DNA from: an uncultured Oscillospiraceae bacterium | Lineage (GTDB): Bacteria > Bacillota > Clostridia > Oscillospirales > Oscillospiraceae | Direction: 5' to 3' | Length of the DNA: 53,573 nt | NCBI GenBank assembly: GCA_947589545.1 | Contig: CANQBA010000021.1 | Location: 1-53,573, forward strand | Shown here: piece by piece, positions 16,986 through 24,051 of the stretch | Layout of the letters: each line of letters starts with the position of its first letter | How positions within the stretch are numbered: the first letter of the stretch is position 1 | The notes under the pieces: model-generated | Database searches by the model: none | The model's input: only the letters and a program-made list of their open reading frames with translations | What the model was told of the DNA's origin: nothing | Position numbers and translations under genes: made by a program

Positions 16986-18237
16986 ACTGCCCGCGGCGTT
17001 TCCAGATGCTGTTTGTGGCATACCGCACAGCGTCTATGGAGTGATTGTCCGCATCCGGGTAGGCGCTCATGACCTCGCCCTCCGCCGTCCGCTCGTACTC
17101 GTACCGGGAGAACTCCCGCGCAGTGTGTGGGCAGCGCACAGGATCAATGACGATTTTAACCCGTGACTGGAGCCACTTCATAGAGTACCGCACGCTGTCC
17201 GGCCCCTTCTCCGCCCCGCGGCAAAACGCCCCGTAAACCTTAAAGTCCGCGATGCTTTTTGGCTCCGCGCTGTCTGCGATAATAAGGTCAGAGCCGGTGA
17301 CGCCCTTTGTCATAACGAGCATATTCCACAGCTCCGGGTTGCCTGTCTTTATGACCCGCAGCTCGTCAAAAATGTAAAGGGTCATCTGCGCCGGATTGTA
17401 GCAGAGCTTTGTCCAGTGCGCCGGATCTGGATACCAGCCAAAGTCGAGGCCCTGGTAGACGTGGCCGAAAGTGGCGATCTCCGCGTCCGAAATCTCCCGG
17501 ATCTCCAGGTTTTCAAACACTTCGCCGCCGGTTCCCACGGCAATCCCCAGATACTCATGCTCATACGCCCGGGGATTTGCGCTCTTGAGGGCTTCCGCGT
17601 CGTCAAAAAAGGGCTGTCCCAGCCACTCCCTGGGCACATCCAGATAACAGGATTTGTGCCGGTATGCTCCCGGCCGGGGCGTTGCGACGTACTCGTTGGC
17701 CCAGTTGGAGCGGGATATAGGCGGGTTGAAAGATTTAAAGACGACAAACTTACTTCCACCGCGCATGACGGATTGCTGGACGGATCGGATCTCCTCGTCG
17801 CCGGCGAATTCGTCAAGCTCCTCAAACCACAGATACTTGATGTACCCGTGTGAGACCTTGATGGACTTCATCTTCTTCGCCTTATCAAGTCCGCGGAAAA
17901 GGATGACCTGCCCCGTGGGCTTGTAAGTCAATTTGTAGGGGCTTGTGGTACACTTCCACAGCTCCCGGACGCCCAGGGCATCAATGGCCCACAGCATCTG
18001 CTCGTAGACGCTGGTGCCGATGGTGTTGCCCACTTTCCGGAATACGGCGGCGTTCGCCTGCGGATCCTGCATGATACCCTTCACCAGCATAATGCTGATA
18101 AATGAGGATTTCGTGGAGCCGCGCCCGCCGAAAAGGTCGTAGTAGGTGTGCTTGCCGTCCTCGATATCCCAATAGACCGGGTAAAATGCCGGGGCTATCA
18201 GATCCGTAAGCTTGACGGCATTAACTGCCTCCGCCAT
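16984..18237 (-). CDS. terL: Terminase large subunit
   Basis: 417 residues. The ATPase has a Walker A of the type GGRGSTKSS (residues 38-46) and Walker B YLWFEELDE. The nuclease half shows GLDFGWYPDPA (first Asp), IIADSAEP (second Asp) and DADNHSIDAVRYA (third Asp), the RNase H-like metal site of Terminase_6/PBSX-type large subunits. It packages DNA through the portal. It overlaps terS by 17 bp. Transcription from it ends at the bidirectional terminator, so the portal operon downstream needs its own promoter. Confidence 0.95.
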   Translation of the reverse strand: MAEAVNAVKLTDLIAPAFYPVYWDIEDGKHTYYDLFGGRGSTKSSFISIMLVKGIMQDPQANAAVFRKVGNTIGTSVYEQMLWAIDALGVRELWKCTTSPYKLTYKPTGQVILFRGLDKAKKMKSIKVSHGYIKYLWFEELDEFAGDEEIRSVQQSVMRGGSKFVVFKSFNPPISRSNWANEYVATPRPGAYRHKSCYLDVPREWLGQPFFDDAEALKSANPRAYEHEYLGIAVGTGGEVFENLEIREISDAEIATFGHVYQGLDFGWYPDPAHWTKLCYNPAQMTLYIFDELRVIKTGNPELWNMLVMTKGVTGSDLIIADSAEPKSIADFKVYGAFCRGAEKGPDSVRYSMKWLQSRVKIVIDPVRCPHTAREFSRYEYERTAEGEVMSAYPDADNHSIDAVRYATNSIWKRRGQ

Positions 18238-18718
18238 TTGTGTCGCCTCCAGAGGGCGCTACACCGTCCGCGGGCTTTTCCTGCGCGTCGGCGCTGCCGG
18301 CGTCCGGTCGGGGGATGTCACATATGATCTTGACGACGGGGCCGGCGCTCTCGCCGCCCCTGTCGCCGTTCCAGCCAAAATTGGCCGCCAGCGCCCACTT
18401 CGCGCCGTTCGCGCCGTCTCGGTCGAAAAGGCGCTCCTCCATGTACTTCTCCACCCGCGACTTCGCCAGGGTGATAACGTCCGCAAATTCTTTTTTCGCC
18501 TGATACTTGAGGAGGCCATTGCGGGAAGCAAAGCCCAGGGCCAGGGCCAGGCCCGTGATCGTGGGTGGGTGAGCGTCCATAATAACGGGCCGCCCGTACT
18601 TATCAAACACGAGCTTCCCCTCATCGTCGCGGAAAATGTACCCCTCGCAGGAGGCGAAATAGGCGTCCGCCTTCTCCTGGATCTCCTCGGCGCTGTTGTA
18701 TTTAGCTTTACGGCCCAC
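18221..18718 (-). CDS. terS: Terminase small subunit
   Basis: 165 residues from the GTG at 18718, which is seven bases after GGAGG; a TTG eight codons upstream has no such site. The start VGRKAKYNSAEEIQEKADAYF is typical of clostridial phage small terminases, with a helix-turn-helix like region near TITGLALALGFASRNGLLKY. It recognises the packaging site. A terminator is placed directly in front of the gene, separating it from the ADP-ribosyltransferase cassette. Confidence 0.85.
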   Translation of the reverse strand: MGRKAKYNSAEEIQEKADAYFASCEGYIFRDDEGKLVFDKYGRPVIMDAHPPTITGLALALGFASRNGLLKYQAKKEFADVITLAKSRVEKYMEERLFDRDGANGAKWALAANFGWNGDRGGESAGPVVKIICDIPRPDAGSADAQEKPADGVAPSGGDTNGGGS

Positions 18719-18740
18719 GGTCACACCTCCTTCCGGATGC

Positions 18741-18776
18741 AAAAATACCGTCAGCGGCCCTCACCGCTGACGGTAT
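18741..18776 (-). terminator. Rho-independent terminator upstream of terS
   Basis: Perfect 13-bp stem (ATACCGTCAGCGG and its complement, loop of 6) with a T-run on the minus strand. It closes the accessory gene set at 18781-20708 just before terS. Confidence 0.88.
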
Positions 18777-18780
18777 GATC

Positions 18781-18927
18781 TCATTTACCCCTCTTCTTCG
18801 CCCCGGTTGCCTTTTTCGCCGGAGCGGTCTTTTTACCCTTGGTGATAGCCTCGTTCGTGCGAGACATCCCCCGCGAAAAAGCCTCCATCTCCTCTCGGGT
18901 GAAGTGGGGTTCCTTGTATTCTGCCAT
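18781..18927 (-). CDS. Small lysine-rich protein (48 residues)
   Basis: Start ATG at 18927 after GGGAGGCGAATTT; the longer frame to 18981 begins inside the previous gene without a site. The sequence opens MAEYKEPHFTREEMEAFSR and ends in a basic Lys/Ala tail (KKTAPAKKATGAKKRGK). It follows an ADP-ribosyltransferase-like gene, as the other Lys-rich gene here does. The tail resembles histone H1-like or nucleic-acid-binding tails. Last gene before the terminator. Confidence 0.65.
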   Translation of the reverse strand: MAEYKEPHFTREEMEAFSRGMSRTNEAITKGKKTAPAKKATGAKKRGK

Positions 18928-18940
18928 AAATTCGCCTCCC

Positions 18941-19726
18941 TTACGCGTTGCTGTCACGATATACGAGCGCCGCCCGGTCAATGACGTTGTGATAGCTGCC
19001 GTCTGTTATGACGTTATAGCCCATCGCCAAGGCGTATATGCTCTTTGTCTCATTGGTGAGTCCGCCCACTGCCCGCGCAAACTGCGGATGTGAGGCCTGG
19101 AAAGCGCCCACGCGCTGCCGGAGGGCGTAATCGTCAATGGCACGGGCGGTCTTGGGGTTGAGTACCGCAATGGCTGTGGCACCTCGCCCGTAGCCGGTGT
19201 TTGCGCCGCCGTTTTGGTCAAAATAGGTTCCGGCCCCGTGGAGCTTGCCGCCGTACTTGCCGCCGATGTAATTAAACCGGCTGTACTTGAGCATATCGAT
19301 TATGTCTTTGGGCGTCATTTTAACGTGCGTACCGTATGCGTTGTGGTAGTCGTTCGGGTCGATGGATCGGGACAAGACCTCGGATTGATCAATGCCGTTA
19401 TCCCGCATAAACTGCTGGAATTCGGAGTCGCTCAACACTGCCGGCTTCTCGTTCAGGCCCGCCGCGTAAACAAACTCCTGCGTCCGGTCGGGCGCGTCCG
19501 CCAGCATGTTAGGCATATCAATGCCCCTTGCACGCCGCGCCAGCGCCGCGAGTTGGGCGTCATCCATCTGTGATATCGCCGTAAGCGCCCCCGCGACAAC
19601 AGGCGTATTCTGCGCGGTAGGAGGCTGCTGACTTATCGGGATTGCCTGGGGCGGCGGGGTCGCGGCGCCCTGGGCCGTTGCCGGCGCGTATGCCGTCTTT
19701 GACAGTCCGCTTCTCGTTTTAGCCAT
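18941..19726 (-). CDS. ADP-ribosyltransferase-like phage protein, second copy
   Basis: 261 residues. The first 18 residues (MAKTRSGLSKT, A, YAPATA) are the same as in the protein at 19932-20708. Then a Pro/Gln-rich linker. From residue 110 on: EVLSRSIDPNDY (an Arg on a strand), GGKLHGAGTYFDQNGGANTGYG, ATAIAVLNPKTARAI, a helix, AMGYNVI and VIDRAALVYRD. This order (strand with Arg, G.(Y/I)(Y/F), strand plus final RAALV) is the pattern of ADP-ribosyltransferase-like domains in phage and toxin proteins. A catalytic Glu in the usual place was not found with certainty, so the activity is in doubt. It lies in the late region before the terminase genes. Confidence 0.6.
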   Translation of the reverse strand: MAKTRSGLSKTAYAPATAQGAATPPPQAIPISQQPPTAQNTPVVAGALTAISQMDDAQLAALARRARGIDMPNMLADAPDRTQEFVYAAGLNEKPAVLSDSEFQQFMRDNGIDQSEVLSRSIDPNDYHNAYGTHVKMTPKDIIDMLKYSRFNYIGGKYGGKLHGAGTYFDQNGGANTGYGRGATAIAVLNPKTARAIDDYALRQRVGAFQASHPQFARAVGGLTNETKSIYALAMGYNVITDGSYHNVIDRAALVYRDSNA

Positions 19727-19744
19727 TCAGGGCACCGCCTTTCC

Positions 19745-19915
19745 TTACTTCTTTTTCCCGCCGGTGGACTTGCCGCCGGTGGACTTGCCGCCGGTGGACT
19801 TGCCGCCGGTCTTAACCTTTGCGGGGCTGTCCAGGACAATGCCCTTGCCAATGTCGCGATCGTCGAAAAAACCGGGCAAAGGCTTTTCCTGCTTTGTGGT
19901 TTTCTTTCCAGCCAT
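19745..19915 (-). CDS. Small lysine-rich protein with GGKST repeats (56 residues)
   Basis: Start ATG at 19915 after AAGGAGGAAAAGGA. The protein begins MAGKKTTKQEKPLPGFFDD, goes on RDIGKGIVLDSPAKVK, and ends with tandem GGKST units (a 15-bp DNA repeat, three exact copies) and KKK. Low-complexity basic tails of this type bind nucleic acid or serve as flexible linkers. Placed between the two ADP-ribosyltransferase-like genes, with short spacings, so in the same transcript. No family recognised. Confidence 0.7.
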   Translation of the reverse strand: MAGKKTTKQEKPLPGFFDDRDIGKGIVLDSPAKVKTGGKSTGGKSTGGKSTGGKKK

Positions 19916-19931
19916 TTCCTTTTCCTCCTTA

Positions 19932-20708
19932 TCAGCGTACCTCTACGGTAAGCTCAACTCGTTTATAGGTGGATCCCCCGGAGCGGCCCGTACCGCCGGG
20001 GAATTTCACGTCAGTGATAACATAGTGCTGACCGGGGGCCAATACGATCTCACCCAGAGCGCCGCCAGGGCCGTTTCCGGGCATGAGTGCCTGAGTTTTG
20101 GCCGGGGCCTTGTAGATGATTTTAACGGCCTTGTCCGTAAATGCGTTTCCGGGAGGGGCGGTCTTAAAATCATTGTAAGACGTACTCACAAAAGCCTTAT
20201 CGACAAAGCCCTTTCCCACGAGCACCTTTTGCAGCTGCGCGATGGACATATTCTCGTAATTCCCCGCGCCCAGACCCTGCATAAAGTCAACACGCGCATA
20301 GCGGTAGAGGTTTACGTTGTAGCCCAGATTGTGCATCCCCGCCTTCATGGAGTCCACCATAAACTGCTGATTGGCCGTCAGCGTCTGCCCGTTCCGCATG
20401 GCATAGTTGAGAATTTGGGAGGGCGCATACAAACTGCCGGAGACGGCCTGATCGTGCAGGTAATCCTGGAGCGCCATCCGGGTATCAATATCAAAAGTTT
20501 GACTCTGATAGTACTGCCTGCCGGCGTAGAGGTCATGGTGGGGGGCGTTATCGGTATCAGCAAACGTCTGCGCATTTGCGCTTTGCGCCGCCGCTACGGT
20601 CGCCGCCATCTGAGTATCCGGGAGAGGTTGAGCCGCCGTCACCGCGGCCGCCGTTGCGGTCGCCGGCGCATAAGACGTCTTCGACAAGCCGCTTCTCGTT
20701 TTTGCCAT
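19932..20708 (-). CDS. ADP-ribosyltransferase exoenzyme-like protein
   Basis: 258 residues from ATG 20708 after AAAGGTGTGATAAA; the frame could start 16 codons earlier but without a site. N-terminus MAKTRSGLSKT, S, YAPATA is shared with 18941-19726. The C-terminal domain has NVNLYRYARVDF (the motif-I Arg), VDKAFVSTSYND (the S-T-S motif) and GGALGEIVLAPGQHYVITD (the Glu strand), which match ADP-ribosyltransferase exoenzymes (VIP2/C3 group). The residue two before that Glu is not Gln or Glu (it is Leu), so the target may not be a typical Arg. It follows DUF4417 by 4 bp. Confidence 0.75.
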   Translation of the reverse strand: MAKTRSGLSKTSYAPATATAAAVTAAQPLPDTQMAATVAAAQSANAQTFADTDNAPHHDLYAGRQYYQSQTFDIDTRMALQDYLHDQAVSGSLYAPSQILNYAMRNGQTLTANQQFMVDSMKAGMHNLGYNVNLYRYARVDFMQGLGAGNYENMSIAQLQKVLVGKGFVDKAFVSTSYNDFKTAPPGNAFTDKAVKIIYKAPAKTQALMPGNGPGGALGEIVLAPGQHYVITDVKFPGGTGRSGGSTYKRVELTVEVR

Positions 20709-20712
20709 TTTA

Positions 20713-21510
20713 TCACACCTTTCCCTTGCCGTCAATCGTGCGCCATTTGTCCACAAAAGACGGAATTTGCTGTATAATACCCCGGTCGCGTTCGCACTCC
20801 GGGAAAATAATGCCCTTCCAGAGTATCTTTGTAGGATGGAGCCGGTCTATCATTTGCTCGTAGCCGTCCAAAAACCAGCGCTTGGATTCCTTCGTCCTTG
20901 CCATTCCCAGGGAGGACAGCGCCACCACACCGCCCTCCGGCTCTCCGTCAAAGCACCACTCCAGCGTGGATTTGTCAGACCACGTTATTGTGGGTATGAC
21001 CGTAATACCCTGGAGCTGCCAATAGGCCCCCAGCCAGTGCTTGCGATAGTGGTTATATAGCTGGATTGCCTTGGGAAAATCCGCATATGGAGAGAAGTCC
21101 GGGGTACACACCGCTTGAAATTTCTGTAAGAGCGGCACATACACATTGGGGTTCGTCCACACGCGGTTGAATTGATAATCATCCACAAAAAAGTGGACAC
21201 CGTGGATCTCCGGATCCATACATCCCCGCGCATAGTTCCACCCGATCCAGTTTTCAACGTCGCACTCGTAGACGGGGTTCAGCCGCGGGATGCCGTACTC
21301 GCCCACACCGTCAAACAGGGCGTTTTGCAGGTTCTCGTAGTTGCGTTGCTGCCTGTACATTTCCGCCTCCATATACGGCGAGACGCCCAGCCGGGGGAAG
21401 TCATACCGGCAAGGCGTCTCCTGTAGGGCCTTTGGGCGGGGCCTTGCTTGCCGCGGCGACTGTGTTGGCGGAGGAGTAAACCCGGCGACGTGTCGAAAGT
21501 GCGGCGGCAT
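20713..21510 (-). CDS. DUF4417 family phage protein
   Basis: 265 residues. The core has GIPRLNPVYECD, VHFFVDDYQFNRVWTNP, CTPDFSPYADFPKA, YNHYRKHWLGAYWQ, ITVIPTITWSD and FDGEPEGGVVALSSLG. These are the conserved blocks of DUF4417, frequent in clostridial phages near the late switch. Its biochemical role is not known. It is the first gene after the candidate late promoter at 21567-21606 and is followed by the ADP-ribosyltransferase-like gene. The N-terminus of about 50 residues is Pro/Arg-rich and the start is uncertain (ATG at 21510; M residues at about 47 and 51 are alternatives). Confidence 0.82.
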   Translation of the reverse strand: MPPHFRHVAGFTPPPTQSPRQARPRPKALQETPCRYDFPRLGVSPYMEAEMYRQQRNYENLQNALFDGVGEYGIPRLNPVYECDVENWIGWNYARGCMDPEIHGVHFFVDDYQFNRVWTNPNVYVPLLQKFQAVCTPDFSPYADFPKAIQLYNHYRKHWLGAYWQLQGITVIPTITWSDKSTLEWCFDGEPEGGVVALSSLGMARTKESKRWFLDGYEQMIDRLHPTKILWKGIIFPECERDRGIIQQIPSFVDKWRTIDGKGKV

Positions 21511-21566
21511 ATCAAGGCAGGGGTGGAGGCGGCCCCTTTACACCTCGCCCATCGTACCCAAGTTGT

Positions 21567-21606
21567 ATCATACCACGCCCTCGTCGGGACAAGGAGGGAC
21601 ACTTTC
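21567..21606 (-). promoter_or_regulatory. Candidate late promoter (paired TGTCCC boxes plus -10)
   Basis: The 23-bp element at 21584-21606 holds two TGTCCC boxes 10 bp apart and is followed after 11 bases by TATGAT (21567-21572) on the minus strand. The layout matches the element before the portal. It would drive DUF4417, the ADP-ribosyltransferase cassette and, if read through, the terminase genes. It lies at the 3-prime end of the ArpU-like gene, the likely activator. Confidence 0.6.
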
Positions 21607-22005
21607 GTTTTTCCGGCGCAAATATCTGTAGCACCGCTTTTTGACTGCCTCCATCGCAAAGCCCTCGCCCATGCTCGCCGCCACCTGCGTCCACGGTAAG
21701 CCGTTGACAAACCGGAGCTTAAAGATCCAGCGCAGCTCGCTGTCTTCAATGTCCGCTATGTACCGCTCCAGCCGTGCCCGCTCGTGGATGCACTGAATCT
21801 GCTTTGCGGCGATAATAGCCTGGAGATCCACGATCTCCGCCGCATACCGCTCTATAAGGCTCGCGTTGTCGTGCGTCCGGGGCATCCCGGTCATTTGGGG
21901 CGTTGCGGGAGCGCTTGCCTTGCGCTCCAGCTCCCGGAGCCGCTCCTGGTCAAACTCAATCTCCCGGTTGAGGTAATAAAGCTGTGATAATTCGTCCACG
22001 GTCAT
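21568..22005 (-). CDS. ArpU/RinA-like late transcription activator (DUF1492 type)
   Basis: 145 residues. A long N-terminal coiled region (LNREIEFDQERLRELERKA) leads to YIADIEDSELRWIFKLRFV and NGLPWTQVAASMG, a sigma region-4-like helix-turn-helix common to ArpU and DUF1492 phage proteins. These act as late-gene activators. It is the last gene of the early operon; its stop codon overlaps the -10 region of the candidate late promoter, which is a natural place for a protein that turns on what follows. It overlaps the helicase gene by 4 bp. Confidence 0.82.
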   Translation of the reverse strand: MTVDELSQLYYLNREIEFDQERLRELERKASAPATPQMTGMPRTHDNASLIERYAAEIVDLQAIIAAKQIQCIHERARLERYIADIEDSELRWIFKLRFVNGLPWTQVAASMGEGFAMEAVKKRCYRYLRRKNESVPPCPDEGVV

Positions 22006-23402
22006 GCCGCTTGCCCTCCTTTGACTCTTTGCACCCGGACTCGCAAAGCCTCCAAGAGGCCCTCCTGGGTCGCGTTGCGTGTTTCAAGCACCTGGATAAC
22101 ATCCTCATCCGCGCCGCCTTTCACGGCCAGCAAGTGGATCATAACGGGCTTTTCTTGCCCTTGCCGGTGGAGGCGTTTGTTGCCCTGCAAAAACAGCTCC
22201 AGTGAATATGTGAGTCCAAACCAGATTATGTGCCGCCCGCCCGCTTGCAGGTTCAGGCCGTAACAGCAGGACGCCGGATGTGCCAAGAGGATATCAACCT
22301 CGCCCGCGTCCCACGCCGCTTTATCGTCCGGCCCCGCGTACACCCTCACCCGGAGGCCCGTGGGCCGCAGAGCGGCTTGTAGGCGTTCCAGGTCGTGCTT
22401 GTAGGTGTAAAACACCAGGGCGTGTTCACCGTGGAGGCCCTCCACCGTCTCCATAAATGCCTCAATTTTGGCGCTGTGGATTTCATGCACCTCCCCGTTT
22501 TCATCATACACTGCGCCGTTGCAAAGCTGGAGGAGCTTGCCGGCCAGGATCCCCGCCGTGTTCGCCGTGATCTCTGTGGCGTCGGTTCCGTCCTTCGTGA
22601 CGTCAAGCACCATATCCCGCTCCATTTGGTCATAGGCTCGCTGCGCCGCGCCGTCAAGCACCACGGGGATTGTCTGATACATGATAGGCGGGAGGGTCAG
22701 ATAATCCTCCGCCCGGAGGGATACGCAGATGTCTGCCAGCCGTGAGTCGATCTCCTCTTTGGCGCCGGATTTGAGCCGGTATGAAAATATCGTCGTTCGG
22801 CTCCTCTGATCCGGCTCAAAATAAATATCCCTATAGACCGATAGCGTCCGGCCCAGGCGGTTTCCACCGTCCAAAAGGTAAATCTGCGCCCATAAATCCT
22901 CATAACCTTTGGGTGAGGGCGTGCCCGTCAATTCGATGATCCGCTGTATCTTCGGCAGGACGGAGCGGATGGCCTTAAAACGCTTCGTCTGCGAATTTTT
23001 AAAGCTTGTACTCTCGTCAAGTACCACGGCGTCAAAAGGCCATTTTCTACCAAAATAGCGGACAAGCCACTGCACGTTATCCCGGTTTATCACATACACG
23101 TCCGCCGGCGTGGCCAGTGCCGCGATGCGCTGTTTTTCGGTCCCCAGGACTTTTGCCACCCGTAGCCCGCGCAGGTGATCCCACTTAGCCGCCTCCGTTG
23201 TCCAGGTATCCTCCGCTACTTTCTTCGGGGCAATCACCAGCGCCCACCGCAGGGCAAAGTAGTAATACTTGAGCTTGTAAAGGGCCGTCAACGTAACCAC
23301 CGTTTTCCCCATGCCCATGTCGAGAAACAGGGCCGCTTTCGGCTGCGATATCAGCTTGTCCTCGCAATATTGCTGATACGGGTATGGATTATAAGCTTTC
23401 AT
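22002..23402 (-). CDS. SNF2-type DEAD-box helicase
   Basis: 466 residues. Walker A DMGMGKTV near residue 30, Walker B VVLDEST (motif II is DEST instead of DEAH), motif III LTGTPSPKG, and the C-terminal motif QGNKRLHRQGQEKPV (motif VI). This is the phage SNF2 helicase/ATPase fold usual in clostridial siphophages. It remodels protein-DNA complexes or helps replication or recombination. Followed by the ArpU-like gene; preceded by the VRR-NUC gene with a 4-bp overlap. Confidence 0.92.
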   Translation of the reverse strand: MKAYNPYPYQQYCEDKLISQPKAALFLDMGMGKTVVTLTALYKLKYYYFALRWALVIAPKKVAEDTWTTEAAKWDHLRGLRVAKVLGTEKQRIAALATPADVYVINRDNVQWLVRYFGRKWPFDAVVLDESTSFKNSQTKRFKAIRSVLPKIQRIIELTGTPSPKGYEDLWAQIYLLDGGNRLGRTLSVYRDIYFEPDQRSRTTIFSYRLKSGAKEEIDSRLADICVSLRAEDYLTLPPIMYQTIPVVLDGAAQRAYDQMERDMVLDVTKDGTDATEITANTAGILAGKLLQLCNGAVYDENGEVHEIHSAKIEAFMETVEGLHGEHALVFYTYKHDLERLQAALRPTGLRVRVYAGPDDKAAWDAGEVDILLAHPASCCYGLNLQAGGRHIIWFGLTYSLELFLQGNKRLHRQGQEKPVMIHLLAVKGGADEDVIQVLETRNATQEGLLEALRVRVQRVKGGQAA

Positions 23403-23722
23403 TCGTCATTACCTCCGCGCCGCCGCATATCCTCATCAACCAGCGCCCGCGCATACGCGCAGATCGCGTCAACCTTTTCGTAGCTGTCCACCGTGTTAAA
23501 AACCGTAAAGCCCAATCTCCGGAGGTCCCGGTGAACCAGCTTTTGCCGCTTCCGCTCAGTTTCGCCAGGGCGCTTGGTCTCAGCAAAGAACGCTACACCG
23601 CCGGGGAGCAGGATCAGGCGGTCGGGCACTCCGTTCATACCGGGGCAAATCAGTTTCAGGCACAGCCCGCCCGCAGCCTTTATCCCATCCCGCAGCCTTG
23701 CTTCTATGGTTTTCTCCAACAT
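23399..23722 (-). CDS. VRR-NUC domain nuclease
   Basis: 107 residues from the ATG 23722, nine bases after GGGAGG; an ORF extends further upstream without a site. The domain has CLKLICPGMNGVPDRLILL (G.PD) and GGVAFFAETKRPGE (E.K), the PD-(D/E)xK core of the VRR-NUC family, followed by LGFTVFNTVDS. Single-domain VRR-NUC proteins are common in phages and are likely Holliday-junction or flap nucleases acting with the next gene, a SNF2 helicase. Confidence 0.9.
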   Translation of the reverse strand: MLEKTIEARLRDGIKAAGGLCLKLICPGMNGVPDRLILLPGGVAFFAETKRPGETERKRQKLVHRDLRRLGFTVFNTVDSYEKVDAICAYARALVDEDMRRRGGNDE

Positions 23723-24051
23723 TGCCCAAAACCTCCCACGCGTAAATCCGCACCCCTTCTCGCCCTCCGTCCCCGGCAAATTCCGCACTTGTAATTTTGT
23801 AAGCCTCGCGTGCGTATTGAGCGCAAATACAGGCGGATTAGGCGTATCAGGCGGGTATTTTACGCCCTATTCTCTCTAATTTCTCAAAAGTTTATATATT
23901 GTATTACAAAATTACAAAACAGGTAAAACCCTTGTGCGCCAAGGCTTTCGCCGTAATTTTGCATTGTAACAAACCCGCATTTTGTAATTTTTCTCTTACA
24001 CGCTTTGTAATTTTTATTTTGAAAAATTACATGAAAAATTACATTATTACG
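23723..24051. repeat. AT-rich intergenic region with ATTACA-type repeats; possible origin
   Basis: About 320 bp with no gene. Within 23903-24051 there are eight copies of the core ATTAC (either strand): tandem ATTACAAA at 23903 and 23911; GTAATTTT at 23953; TTTGTAAT at 23981 and 24004; then GAAAAATTACAT twice in a perfect 12-bp tandem (24021-24044); and ATTACG at 24046. The region is much richer in A+T than the coding DNA and lies between VapE and the VRR-NUC/helicase genes. Iterons at a replication origin or an operator array are possible. Confidence 0.5.
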
